Shown: piece by piece, positions 43,568 through 52,172 of the stretch
How the letters are laid out: the number at the start of each line of letters is the position of its first letter
Numbering within the stretch: the first letter of the stretch is position 1
Assembly (NCBI RefSeq): GCF_900162615.1
Contig: NZ_FUFN01000010.1
Span: forward strand, 1 to 64,000
From: Virgibacillus proomii
Lineage (GTDB): Bacteria; Bacillota; Bacilli; Bacillales; Amphibacillaceae
Reading direction: 5' to 3'
DNA length: 64,000 nt
Position numbers and translations under genes: made by a program
Notes under the pieces: generated by a model
What the model was told of the DNA's origin: nothing
What the model saw: only the letters and a program-made list of their open reading frames with translations
Database searches by the model: none

Positions 43568-43753
43568 GTGGCTAAAAAATCAATGATTGCAAAACAAAAA
43601 CGACCACAAAAATTTCAAGTTCGTGAATATACACGTTGTGAGCGTTGTGGACGTCCACATTCTGTAATCCGTAAATTTAAACTTTGCCGTATTTGTTTCC
43701 GAGAACTTGCCTATAAAGGTCAAATTCCTGGTGTCAAAAAAGCAAGCTGGTAA
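43568..43753 (+). CDS. rpsN: 30S ribosomal protein S14, zinc-binding type Z
   Basis: 61 residues, GTG start after CAAGGAGGGAAAATA. CERCGRPHSVIRKFKLCRIC gives two CxxC zinc pairs, so this is the short zinc form (rpsZ/rpsN1). It sits in the 30S head. Many Bacillaceae have a second, zinc-free S14 elsewhere. Confidence 0.97.
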   Translation: MAKKSMIAKQKRPQKFQVREYTRCERCGRPHSVIRKFKLCRICFRELAYKGQIPGVKKASW

Positions 43754-43782
43754 ACCCCTATTCGGGAAGGAGGTAATGATAA

Positions 43783-44181
43783 ATGGTTATGACAGATCCA
43801 ATTGCAGATATGCTTACTCGCATTCGTAATGCTAATATGGTAAAACATGAAAAGTTAGAACTTCCAGCATCTACTATGAAAAAAGAGATTGCTGACATCC
43901 TGAAGCGTGAAGGCTTCGTTTCTGACTATGAGCTTGTGGAAGACAACAAGCAAGGCATTCTTCGTATATTCCTTAAGTATGGTGCAAACGAGGAGCGAGT
44001 AATTACAGGTATTAAACGTATAAGTAAACCAGGACGCCGTGTATATGCAAAAGCAACGGAAGTACCTCGAGTACTAAACGGTTTAGGAATAGCTATCGTA
44101 TCAACATCTAAAGGAGTGCTTTCCGATAAAGAAGCACGTGCACAAGCTGTTGGTGGCGAAGTAATTGCATATGTCTGGTAA
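43783..44181 (+). CDS. rpsH: 30S ribosomal protein S8
   Basis: 132 residues, MVMTDPIADMLTRIRNAN start as in B. subtilis; the SD AAGGAGGT is eight bases from ATG 43783. Conserved C-terminal GLGIAIVSTSKGVLSDKEAR. A key binder of the 16S central domain; in E. coli S8 also represses the spc operon. Confidence 0.98.
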   Translation: MVMTDPIADMLTRIRNANMVKHEKLELPASTMKKEIADILKREGFVSDYELVEDNKQGILRIFLKYGANEERVITGIKRISKPGRRVYAKATEVPRVLNGLGIAIVSTSKGVLSDKEARAQAVGGEVIAYVW

Positions 44182-44212
44182 TTGAGTATTAAATGTTGAG
44201 GAGGTGTATGGA

Positions 44213-44749
44213 ATGTCTCGTATAGGACTTAAACCAATCGAAATTCCCCAAGGTGTAGAAGTTAAACTTGATGGTAATGTCGTTACTGTAAAAGGCCCTA
44301 AAGGTGAATTATCGAGAGAACTACATCAAGATATTAAAGTAAATATAGAAGGAAATGTGGTTACGTTAGAACGCCCAAGTGATCACAAAGACCACCGCGC
44401 ATTACACGGAACTACCCGAAGCCTGATCAATAATATGGTTGAAGGTGTAAGTAAAGGATTTGAGAAGTCACTTGAAATTATCGGTGTTGGTTATCGTGCG
44501 CAAAAACAGGGAAACAAAGTAGTTATCAATGCTGGTTTCTCTCATCCTGTTGAAATCGAACCAATCGAAGGCATCGAAATCGACGTACCAAAAAACACAC
44601 AGCTTATCGTTAAAGGAATTGATAAGGAGCAAGTGGGAGCAATTGCATCCAAAATCAGAGCAATTCGTCCGCCTGAGCCTTATAAAGGTAAAGGAATTCG
44701 TTACGAAGGCGAATATGTACGTCGTAAAGAAGGTAAAACTGCCAAGTAA
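44213..44749 (+). CDS. rplF: 50S ribosomal protein L6
   Basis: 178 residues from ATG 44213 (MSRIGLKPIEIPQGVEV) after TGAGGAGGTGTATGG. Two related alpha/beta domains; C-terminal IRAIRPPEPYKGKGIRYEGE contacts the sarcin-ricin loop region. GTG 44204 is in frame but overlaps the ribosome site. Confidence 0.98.
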   Translation: MSRIGLKPIEIPQGVEVKLDGNVVTVKGPKGELSRELHQDIKVNIEGNVVTLERPSDHKDHRALHGTTRSLINNMVEGVSKGFEKSLEIIGVGYRAQKQGNKVVINAGFSHPVEIEPIEGIEIDVPKNTQLIVKGIDKEQVGAIASKIRAIRPPEPYKGKGIRYEGEYVRRKEGKTAK

Positions 44750-44777
44750 GACTAGGTAGCAGAAAGGAGTGACCTAA

Positions 44778-45143
44778 GTGATTACAAAACCTGATAAAAA
44801 TGCGGTACGTAAAAGAAGGCACGCTCGTGTTCGTAAGACAGTTCACGGTACAGCACAGTGTCCTCGTTTAAACGTCTACCGTTCAAATAAACACATTTAT
44901 GTACAATTAATTGATGATGTAAATGGAACTACACTTGCAAGTGCTTCTACCAAAGATAAAGAACTAAATGTAACTGGATCTACTAGCAATGTAGAAGCAG
45001 CAAAAAAGGTCGGAGAAATGATTGCTAAACGTGCTCAGGATAAAGGTTACAAATCGGTTGTCTTTGACCGCGGAGGCTACCTTTATCATGGACGTGTGAA
45101 AGCTTTAGCAGATGCTGCAAGAGAAGCAGGTCTTGAATTTTAA
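44778..45143 (+). CDS. rplR: 50S ribosomal protein L18
   Basis: 121 residues, GTG start (MITKPDKNAVRKRRHARVRK) after AGAAAGGAGTGACCTAA. Basic N-terminus and a core with FDRGGYLYHGRVKALADAAR. It binds 5S rRNA with L5. Confidence 0.97.
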   Translation: MITKPDKNAVRKRRHARVRKTVHGTAQCPRLNVYRSNKHIYVQLIDDVNGTTLASASTKDKELNVTGSTSNVEAAKKVGEMIAKRAQDKGYKSVVFDRGGYLYHGRVKALADAAREAGLEF

Positions 45144-45163
45144 TCGATAAAGGAGGGACATAC

Positions 45164-45667
45164 ATGAATAAAAACATTGATCCGAACAAGTTAGATCTTG
45201 AAGAGCGTGTTGTTGCGGTTAACCGTGTTGCAAAAGTTGTAAAAGGTGGACGTCGCTTCCGCTTTGCAGCTCTAGTGGTAGTCGGGGATAAAAATGGTCA
45301 TGTAGGTTTTGGTACAGGAAAAGCACAAGAAGTACCAGAAGCAATTAAAAAAGCAGTTGATGATGCAAAGAAAAATCTAATTACCGTACCAATCGTTGGA
45401 ACTACAATTCCACATGAAATTCATGGTCAGTTTGGTTCAGGTAATGTATTATTAAAACCAGCAGCAGAAGGTACTGGAGTTATTTCCGGTGGTCCGGTAC
45501 GTGCTATTTTGGAACTTGCTGGTGTAGGTGATATCTTAACAAAATCATTAGGTTCAAACACACCGATTAATATGATTCGTGCTACTTTAAACGGATTATC
45601 AAACTTAAAGCGCGCAGAAGATGTAGCAAAACTACGTGGAAAGTCTGTAGAAGAACTGTTAGGATAA
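45164..45667 (+). CDS. rpsE: 30S ribosomal protein S5
   Basis: 167 residues. N-terminal dsRNA-binding-like domain with VAKVVKGGRRFRFAALVVVG and the C-terminal GSGNVLLKPAAEGTGVISGG motif. It guards translational accuracy at the mRNA channel; the spectinomycin loop (VVKGGRRF) is wild type. Confidence 0.98.
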   Translation: MNKNIDPNKLDLEERVVAVNRVAKVVKGGRRFRFAALVVVGDKNGHVGFGTGKAQEVPEAIKKAVDDAKKNLITVPIVGTTIPHEIHGQFGSGNVLLKPAAEGTGVISGGPVRAILELAGVGDILTKSLGSNTPINMIRATLNGLSNLKRAEDVAKLRGKSVEELLG

Positions 45668-45680
45668 GGAGGGAACTGTT

Positions 45681-45863
45681 ATGTCTAAAAAATTAGAAAT
45701 CACCCTCACGCGCAGTGTTATTGGTGGAACAGAAGTACAAAGAAAAACTGTTCAAGCATTGGGACTAAAAAAAATTCGACAATCGGTTGTTCATGAAGAT
45801 ACAGCAGCTGTTCGCGGTATGGTTAACAAAGTATCTCATTTACTAACGGTTAAAGAAGTTTAA
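45681..45863 (+). CDS. rpmD: 50S ribosomal protein L30
   Basis: 60 residues. LEITLTRSVIGGTEVQRKTV start and GLKKIRQSVVHEDTAAVRGM. Small surface protein of the 50S subunit. SD ATAAGGAGGGAACTGTT overlaps the rpsE stop. Confidence 0.97.
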   Translation: MSKKLEITLTRSVIGGTEVQRKTVQALGLKKIRQSVVHEDTAAVRGMVNKVSHLLTVKEV

Positions 45864-45895
45864 TTACGAAATAAGCGTAAAGAGGAGGTGCTCGC

Positions 45896-46336
45896 ATGAA
45901 ACTTCATGAATTGAAGGCAGCAGAAGGTGCACGTAAAAATCGTAATCGAGTAGGCCGTGGAATGTCATCAGGCAATGGAAAAACATCCGGACGAGGACAT
46001 AAAGGACAAAAAGCTCGTTCTGGAGGTGGCACTCGCCCAGGTTTTGAAGGTGGTCAAATGCCACTATTCCAACGCCTGCCTAAACGTGGATTTACAAACA
46101 TTCATCGTAAAGAGTTTGCCATTGTTAACGTCGATACGTTAAACCGTTTTGAGGATGGTACTGAAATCACACCTGAGCTATTACTGGAAGAAGGCGTAGT
46201 TAGTAAATTAAAAGCTGGTATTAAAGTACTAGGTAATGGAACGATTGAAAAGAAACTAACAGTAAAAGCTCACAAGTTCTCTGCTTCAGCTAAAGAAGCA
46301 ATTGAGGCAGCGGGCGGACAAACAGAGGTGATCTAA
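45896..46336 (+). CDS. rplO: 50S ribosomal protein L15
   Basis: 146 residues. Glycine/arginine-rich N-terminus (GRGMSSGNGKTSGRGHKGQK) that threads into 23S rRNA, and globular C-terminus. Stop codon TAA shares its last base with the secY ATG, so the two are translationally coupled. Confidence 0.97.
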   Translation: MKLHELKAAEGARKNRNRVGRGMSSGNGKTSGRGHKGQKARSGGGTRPGFEGGQMPLFQRLPKRGFTNIHRKEFAIVNVDTLNRFEDGTEITPELLLEEGVVSKLKAGIKVLGNGTIEKKLTVKAHKFSASAKEAIEAAGGQTEVI

Positions 46337-47625
46337 TGTTCCGTACAATCTCCAATTTTATGCGCGTAGGTGATATTAGACGGAAAATAATTTTCACATT
46401 ATTAATGTTAGTTGTCTTCCGTCTTGGTACATTTATTCCTGTGCCTTTCACAGATAGGCAAGCAATTGATTTTATGAACTCGCAAAACGTATTTGGCTTT
46501 TTAAATACGTTTGGTGGAGGAGCACTGAAAAACTTCTCGATCTTTGCCATGGGAATTATGCCGTATATTACCGCCTCCATTATTATGCAATTACTGCAAA
46601 TGGATGTTGTGCCAAAGTTTACGGAATGGAAAAAACAAGGAGAAGTAGGCAGAAAGAAATTAGCCCAGATTACACGTTACGGTGCAATCGTAATCGCATT
46701 TATTCAAGCAATTGCGATGTCAATAGGGTTTAATACAATGGCAGGCGGTATGTTAATCGCTGATCCTGGTCCGATGAAATTTGCTGTTATTGCCATTGTT
46801 TTAACAAGTGGGACAGCATTTTTAATGTGGCTTGGTGAACAGATTACCGCAAATGGTGTAGGTAATGGAATCTCGATTATCATTTTCGCTGGTATCGTAG
46901 CAGCAGTACCAAATGGTATCAAGCAGCTATACAGCCAGTATTTTATAAACCCTGGCGATGATCTGTTTATTAATATTGTAATTGTCGCCTTAATTGTCTT
47001 GGTAGTTATTGCAGTAACAGTTGGTGTAATTTTTATTCAACAGGCACTGCGTAAAATACCGATTCAATATGCGAAAAAACTTGTTAACCGTTCTCCGGTA
47101 GGGGGCAACTCTACACATTTACCATTAAAAGTAAATAGTGCTGGTGTCATCCCGGTTATCTTTGCAATTGCATTTATTATGGCACCAAGTACAGTTGCTA
47201 GCTTCTTTGATGGAGATATTGCCGCGACGATTCAACGGATCTTTAATTATACAGAGCCAATAGGTATGGGAATTTATGTCGTACTGATTATTGCTTTTAC
47301 GTATTTCTACAGCTTTGTTCAAGTAAATCCGGAACAAATGGCAGAGAATTTACAAAAACAGGGCGGCTATATTCCTGGAATTCGACCAGGTAAAAATACG
47401 GAAACCTATTTAACAAGAGTTCTGTATCGTTTAACGTTTGTAGGGGCATTATTTTTGGCAGCTGTAGCTGTATTGCCTATTGCTCTTGGTAAAATGGCTA
47501 GCCTACCGCAATCCGTACAAATTGGCGGAACGAGCTTATTAATTGTTGTTGGTGTAGCTCTGCAAACAATGAAGCAATTAGAAAGCCAGCTGGTGAAGCG
47601 TCACTATAAAGGTTTTATTAAGTAA
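46336..47625 (+). CDS. secY: Preprotein translocase subunit SecY
   Basis: 429 residues, ten predicted transmembrane helices. Plug-side GILPYIT-type motif (IMPYITASIIMQLLQMDVVP near residue 74) and the cytosolic loop GQGGYIPGIRPGKNT-like segment (LQKQGGYIPGIRPGKNTETY near 337). It forms the Sec channel with SecE (19177) and SecG. Located between rplO and adk as in all Bacilli. Confidence 0.98.
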   Translation: MFRTISNFMRVGDIRRKIIFTLLMLVVFRLGTFIPVPFTDRQAIDFMNSQNVFGFLNTFGGGALKNFSIFAMGIMPYITASIIMQLLQMDVVPKFTEWKKQGEVGRKKLAQITRYGAIVIAFIQAIAMSIGFNTMAGGMLIADPGPMKFAVIAIVLTSGTAFLMWLGEQITANGVGNGISIIIFAGIVAAVPNGIKQLYSQYFINPGDDLFINIVIVALIVLVVIAVTVGVIFIQQALRKIPIQYAKKLVNRSPVGGNSTHLPLKVNSAGVIPVIFAIAFIMAPSTVASFFDGDIAATIQRIFNYTEPIGMGIYVVLIIAFTYFYSFVQVNPEQMAENLQKQGGYIPGIRPGKNTETYLTRVLYRLTFVGALFLAAVAVLPIALGKMASLPQSVQIGGTSLLIVVGVALQTMKQLESQLVKRHYKGFIK

Positions 47626-47657
47626 TTTTGCTGAAAACGAGAGCGAGGGGAAATCTG

Positions 47658-48302
47658 TTGAATTTAATTTTAATGGGTCTGCCAGGTGCCGGTAAGGGTA
47701 CGCAGGCTGAAAAAATAAACGGAAAATATAACATCCCTCATATTTCAACAGGAGATATGTTCCGTTTAGCTATTAAAGAGGGAACAGACCTAGGTAAAAA
47801 AGCAAAAGAGTATATGAATCAAGGGGAGCTTGTTCCAGATGAAGTTACAAACGGCATCGTCAAAGAACGTCTAAGCAAAGACGATTGCAAAAATGGCTTT
47901 TTATTGGACGGTTTTCCACGGACGATCGCTCAAGCAGAAGCGTTAGAAAGCATAGTAAAGGATATCAATCAATCCATTGATTACGTCATCCATGTAGATG
48001 TACCAGAAGGAAAATTAGTGGAGCGTCTAACTGGTCGTAGAATTTGTCCAACATGCGGAACAACTTATCATGTAGTTTATAACCCGCCAAAAAAAGACGG
48101 GATCTGTGATAAAGATGGCTCAGCTTTAATCCAACGGGATGATGATAAACCTGAAACGGTTAAAAAACGTCTATCTGTAAATATAGAGCAAACGAAGCCG
48201 TTATTAGACTTTTATCATGATAAAGGTTATCTAGTAACGGTAAATGGCGATCAGGAAATCAATCAAGTGTTTCAAGATATCCAAGCAAAAATAGAAAAAT
48301 AG
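47658..48302 (+). CDS. adk: Adenylate kinase
   Basis: 214 residues from TTG 47658 (MNLILMGLPGAGKGTQAEKI) after GCGAGGGGAAATC. P-loop GLPGAGKGT, LID domain with CPTCGTTYH and a later C...D pair, the zinc site of Gram-positive Adk with three Cys and one Asp. It interconverts ATP and AMP with ADP. A reading from 47628 lacks a ribosome site. In B. subtilis map (methionine aminopeptidase) follows; it is absent here. Confidence 0.97.
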   Translation: MNLILMGLPGAGKGTQAEKINGKYNIPHISTGDMFRLAIKEGTDLGKKAKEYMNQGELVPDEVTNGIVKERLSKDDCKNGFLLDGFPRTIAQAEALESIVKDINQSIDYVIHVDVPEGKLVERLTGRRICPTCGTTYHVVYNPPKKDGICDKDGSALIQRDDDKPETVKKRLSVNIEQTKPLLDFYHDKGYLVTVNGDQEINQVFQDIQAKIEK

Positions 48303-48479
48303 TATCTTTAACTGGAAAAGGTGCATTTTTACTGTTGAAAAGTTATAATTAGTCGTGAGTATCATGTGACTATTGATATAAACTTGAATAAATGTGACAC
48401 AGGATAAAAGTGAGTAAGGTAACTAATCCTTTTGTTCAAAAGGAACCATATAAACTATAGCCTAAGTGAAGGTGATCGC

Positions 48480-48818
48480 TTGTTGAAGGAAGATGATTCG
48501 ATTCCGCTGATAGGTCAAGTTGTTCGTATTATGCAAGGACGTGATGCGGGTCAATACGCAGTCGTTATTAATTTAGTCGATGATAAGTATGTCTTGCTTG
48601 CAGATGGGGAAAAACGTAAATATGATCGACCAAAGAAAAAGAATCTTCATCATATCGAGTTAATGGATTATATTTCTCCAGAAGTCCAAAACAGCCTTCT
48701 AGAAACTGGTCGTGTCACAAATGGTAAATTGCGATTTGCCATAGCAAAATTTGTCAATGAAGTTGTGACTGATTTGAAGAAGGGAGATCAACACGATGGC
48801 GAAAGACGATGTAATTGA
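48480..48818 (+). CDS. KOW-domain protein (YbzG-like)
   Basis: About 112 residues. A KOW motif (IGQVVRIMQGRDAGQYAVVI) and RKYDRPKKKNLHHIEL resemble the small protein encoded upstream of infA in B. subtilis, which has an archaeal L14e-like KOW fold; the function is unknown. Start uncertain: AAGGTGAT fits TTG 48480 or TTG 48483. The frame stays open upstream to 48432. The 3' end overlaps infA by 23 bases, so the last eight or so residues are read in another frame of the infA start region. Confidence 0.8.
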   Translation: MLKEDDSIPLIGQVVRIMQGRDAGQYAVVINLVDDKYVLLADGEKRKYDRPKKKNLHHIELMDYISPEVQNSLLETGRVTNGKLRFAIAKFVNEVVTDLKKGDQHDGERRCN

Positions 48819-49014
48819 AGTGGAAGGAACCGTAACTGAAACGCTACCTAATGCGATGTTTAATGTCGAATTAGAAAATGGTCATACGGTATTAGCTCAT
48901 GTATCTGGTAAAATACGTATGCATTTTATTCGCATTCTTCCTGGCGATAAAGTAACGGTTGAACTTTCTCCGTATGATTTAACAAGAGGACGAATTACGT
49001 ACCGTTATAAATAA
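48796..49014 (+). CDS. infA: Translation initiation factor IF-1
   Basis: 72 residues, standard. S1-like OB fold: MAKDDVIEVEGTVTETLPNA start and ISGKIRMHFIRILPGDKV-like segment (SGKIRMHFIRILPGDKVTVE). Ribosome site GAAGGGAG lies within the KOW gene. Confidence 0.98.
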   Translation: MAKDDVIEVEGTVTETLPNAMFNVELENGHTVLAHVSGKIRMHFIRILPGDKVTVELSPYDLTRGRITYRYK

Positions 49015-49045
49015 GTGAGCTCCGATATTAAAGGAGGTAAAGATG

Positions 49046-49159
49046 ATGAAAGTCAGAGCATCTGTAAAACCCATTTGTGAAAAATGTAAAGTCATTAAAC
49101 GAAATGGAAAAGTAATGGTGATTTGTGAAAATCCGAAGCATAAGCAAAAACAAGGATAA
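49046..49159 (+). CDS. rpmJ: 50S ribosomal protein L36
   Basis: 37 residues (MKVRASVKPICEKCKVIKRN), zinc ribbon CEKC...C...H, the zinc-containing form. Two ATGs in tandem; the second gives the standard length. SD TAAAGGAGGTAAAG. Too short for most ORF lists. Confidence 0.95.
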   Translation: MKVRASVKPICEKCKVIKRNGKVMVICENPKHKQKQG

Positions 49160-49182
49160 TAAACAGGAGGTGTTAAAACTTT

Positions 49183-49548
49183 ATGGCACGTATTGCAGGT
49201 ATTGATATTCCACGTGATAAACGAGTAGTCATTTCCTTAACGTATATTTACGGAATTGGAAAAAAGACTGCACAGAAAATCCTTAAAGAAGCAGGCGTTT
49301 CTGAAGACACTCGAGTACGGGATTTAACAGAGGACGAATTAGGAAGAATTCGTAAAGCAGTAGATGAGTATACAATAGAAGGGGATCTTCGTCGTGAAGT
49401 TTCTCTAAACATTAAGCGTCTTATTGAAATCGGCTCTTACCGCGGTATTCGTCATCGTCGCGGTCTTCCGGTTCGTGGACAAAAAACAAAAAATAATTCA
49501 CGTACACGCAAAGGCCCGCGTCATGCGATTGCTGGGAAAAAGAAATAA
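49183..49548 (+). CDS. rpsM: 30S ribosomal protein S13
   Basis: 121 residues. MARIAGIDIPRDKRVVISLT start, H2TH motif, and basic tail GLPVRGQKTKNNSRTRKGP. In the 30S head, contacts P-site tRNA and the 50S subunit. Confidence 0.98.
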   Translation: MARIAGIDIPRDKRVVISLTYIYGIGKKTAQKILKEAGVSEDTRVRDLTEDELGRIRKAVDEYTIEGDLRREVSLNIKRLIEIGSYRGIRHRRGLPVRGQKTKNNSRTRKGPRHAIAGKKK

Positions 49549-49571
49549 AAGCTAAAGGAGGTTAACAACTA

Positions 49572-49961
49572 ATGGCACAAAAATCAACCGCGCGTAAACG
49601 CCGTGTGAAAAAGAATATTGAGTCAGGTGTAGCACATATCCGTTCTACCTTTAACAATACTATTGTTACCATTACGGATATGCAAGGTAATGCGATTGGC
49701 TGGAGTTCAGCTGGTGCGCTTGGCTTTAAAGGCTCAAAAAAATCTACGCCTTTCGCTGCACAAATGGCAGCTGAAACTGCTGCTAAATCTGCACTTGAAA
49801 GTGGCATGAAGACACTTGAAGTAACAGTTAAAGGACCAGGTGCTGGACGTGAAGCAGCTATTCGTTCACTTCAAGCAGCAGGATTGGAAGTTACAGCTAT
49901 TCGTGATGTAACTCCAGTACCTCATAATGGTTGTCGCCCGCCAAAACGTCGTCGTGTATAA
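49572..49961 (+). CDS. rpsK: 30S ribosomal protein S11
   Basis: 129 residues. HIRSTFNNTIVTITDMQGNA and C-terminal DVTPVPHNGCRPPKRRRV. Platform protein by the Shine-Dalgarno helix. SD AAAGGAGGTTAACAACTA. Confidence 0.98.
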   Translation: MAQKSTARKRRVKKNIESGVAHIRSTFNNTIVTITDMQGNAIGWSSAGALGFKGSKKSTPFAAQMAAETAAKSALESGMKTLEVTVKGPGAGREAAIRSLQAAGLEVTAIRDVTPVPHNGCRPPKRRRV

Positions 49962-50115
49962 TTTTACCGTATATAATTTGTCACCCTGTCTATAATGGGT
50001 TATGATAGCTAAAAGTCTAAAGGTCGTACTCTTTAGTGAACAGCATCCATGAGACAAGAACGTACGAATGAATAACAGGTAGTGCAGAAACGCCAACTGC
50101 CTATTTGGGGAATTT

Positions 50116-50138
50116 CGGTTAGACATATGGTCTAACCG
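50116..50138 (+). other. Palindromic hairpin in the rpoA leader
   Basis: CGGTTAGAC and GTCTAACCG are perfect nine-base arms with a five-base loop, 34 bases before the rpoA start. No T run. The region between rpsK and rpoA (49962-50171) shows no gene. Confidence 0.6.
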
Positions 50139-50171
50139 GGGTTTCGACGTTTTAAAGGAGGGTTTTAAGGA

Positions 50172-51116
50172 ATGATCGAAATTGAAAAACCAAAAATTGA
50201 GACGGTAGAAATCAGCGATGATGCTACATTTGGAAAATTCGTAGTCGAACCGCTTGAACGTGGATATGGTACCACTCTAGGAAACTCCTTGCGTCGTATC
50301 CTACTATCCTCACTTCCAGGTGCTGCTATTACATCAGTTCAAATTGATGGAGCGCTTCATGAGTTTTCAACAATTGATGGTGTTGTTGAAGATGTGACAA
50401 CGATTATTTTGAATCTGAAAAAACTGGCTCTAAAAATTTACTCCGATGAGGAGAAGACATTAGAGATTGATGTGCAGGGAGAAGGAAAAGTTACGGCTGC
50501 AGACCTAACGTATGATAGTGATGTAGAAGTATTAAATCCGGATTTGCTAATTGCTACATTAAATAGCAAAGGCAGCTTGCATATGAAAATGACAGCAGAA
50601 CGTGGACGCGGCTATCGTCCTGCTGAAGCAAACAAACGTGATGATCAGCCAATCGGTATGATTCCAGTTGATTCAATCTTTACGCCAGTCTCTCGTGTAA
50701 CCTATCAGGTGGAAAATACACGTGTAGGCCAAGTAGCCAATTATGATAAATTAACATTGGACGTATGGACAGATGGAAGCATTCGCCCTGAAGAAGCTGT
50801 TTCTTTAGGAGCAAAAGTTTTCACCGAGCATCTTAATATTTTTGTGGGATTAACGGATGAAGCAAAGAATGCTGAAATTATGGTTGAAAAAGAAGAAGAT
50901 CAGAAGGAAAAAGTGATGGAAATGACCATTGAAGAGCTTGATCTTTCTGTTCGGTCTTATAACTGTCTAAAACGTGCTGGAATAAATACAGTGCAAGAAC
51001 TAGCAAATAAAACAGAAGAAGATATGATGAAAGTGCGCAACCTTGGTCGTAAGTCCTTAGAAGAAGTAAAGTCAAAGTTAAGTGAACTTGGACTTAGTTT
51101 GCGTAATGATGACTAA
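50172..51116 (+). CDS. rpoA: RNA polymerase alpha subunit
   Basis: 314 residues. N-terminal dimerisation domain with EPLERGYGTTLGNSLRRILL, linker near residues 232-245, and C-terminal domain (RSYNCLKRAGINTVQELANK, then NLGRKSLEEVKSKL) that binds UP elements and activators. SD AAAGGAGGGTTTTAAGGA. Confidence 0.99.
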   Translation: MIEIEKPKIETVEISDDATFGKFVVEPLERGYGTTLGNSLRRILLSSLPGAAITSVQIDGALHEFSTIDGVVEDVTTIILNLKKLALKIYSDEEKTLEIDVQGEGKVTAADLTYDSDVEVLNPDLLIATLNSKGSLHMKMTAERGRGYRPAEANKRDDQPIGMIPVDSIFTPVSRVTYQVENTRVGQVANYDKLTLDVWTDGSIRPEEAVSLGAKVFTEHLNIFVGLTDEAKNAEIMVEKEEDQKEKVMEMTIEELDLSVRSYNCLKRAGINTVQELANKTEEDMMKVRNLGRKSLEEVKSKLSELGLSLRNDD

Positions 51117-51373
51117 TCATATTTGACCACTATAAATAAGCAAATTAAACATCGGAAAGCGGTGTTTGCATATACGAATAACCCATTCATATTAGCCGGC
51201 TGCTTCATTCTTTACATCATTTTCCGTTTCACTTAGAGCAAGAGAGATAATTCCGTTTCTGAGGAAGAAAAAAGGTGTACGGTTAAGAGGAGTTTTTGGC
51301 ATGAATGCCTTAAAAGGCTATAAGTTTCTGGTTGAATGGTTTTTAAGTCATCAAAGAAAAGGAGGGATAGTCC

Positions 51374-51727
51374 ATGGCTAGAAAATTAGGTCGTACAACC
51401 GATCAGCGTATGGCTTTGCTTCGTAACCTTGCTTCTGATTTAATTGTATACGAACGGGTTGAAACAACAGAAGCAAAAGCAAAAGAGCTAAAATCTGTCG
51501 TTGAAAAAATGATTACATTGGGCAAGCGTGGAGATCTTCATGCACGTCGGCAAGCAGCAGCCTTTTTATACAATAAAGAAGCCAATGAAAATGATAATGT
51601 GATTCAAAAACTTTTCAATGATGTGGCTCCGCGTTATGAAGATCGTCAAGGTGGATACACACGTGTTCTTAAATTAGGTGCTCGTCAAGGTGATGGAGCG
51701 AACATGGCCATCATTGAACTAGTGTAA
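51374..51727 (+). CDS. rplQ: 50S ribosomal protein L17
   Basis: 117 residues. MARKLGRTTDQRMALLRNLA start and AFLYNKEANENDNVIQKLF. At the exit-tunnel surface. Ends the ribosomal superoperon. A leader of about 250 bases separates it from rpoA and includes an AAACATC/GGTGTTT-type hairpin. Confidence 0.98.
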   Translation: MARKLGRTTDQRMALLRNLASDLIVYERVETTEAKAKELKSVVEKMITLGKRGDLHARRQAAAFLYNKEANENDNVIQKLFNDVAPRYEDRQGGYTRVLKLGARQGDGANMAIIELV

Positions 51728-51766
51728 CTCGGAAAAAAACACCTAGTTTTATGTAACTACAACGAC

Positions 51767-51815
51767 AAGGGCAGGACTGAATCTCTTCTACGAGGTACAT
51801 CCAAGCCCTTTTTTT
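51767..51815 (+). terminator. Terminator after rplQ
   Basis: AAGGGC/GCCCTT arms with a 32-base intervening region and a run of seven T; the interior can pair further. It ends the alpha operon. Confidence 0.7.
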
Positions 51816-51919
51816 GCACCTTAAGAAACGATATTATTTTTTTGAAGTATACTACACAAGTTGGTCATCTGCGCCATTGTTGGTCTAGACAAGCTTTCGC
51901 CTGTGATAATCTTTTACTT

Positions 51920-52015
51920 GTACTATAGGAAAGTATAAAACTTTAGGGTTTATCTATAAGAAAAACGATAGCTTTCGCCATAAACACTTTGGCGACAAGC
52001 CAAGTTTTTCTATTG
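51920..52015 (+). repeat. Intergenic palindromic repeat, family A (copy 3)
   Basis: TACTATAGGAAAGTATAAAA, TTTAGGGTTTATCTATAAG, GCTTTCGCCATAAACACTTT and GGCGACAAGCCAAGTTTTTC. Matches the minus strand of 7524-7618 nearly throughout. CTTTGGCG/CGACAAGCC forms the end hairpin. The remaining gap bases (51816-52172) show nothing else. Confidence 0.82.
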
Positions 52016-52172
52016 GACAGTGTTGAGAGTTGCTTGTCCACGCAGGTGCTTGTCAGATATCTATGTAGCAATACTAAGTAAGTGAGAGCTGATATAAAAA
52101 TCGGATACTTTACTTCTTTTGTTTACTAGTATACCAAATCCCCAAGGATAGGAGATATAGGAGGAGTAATAG

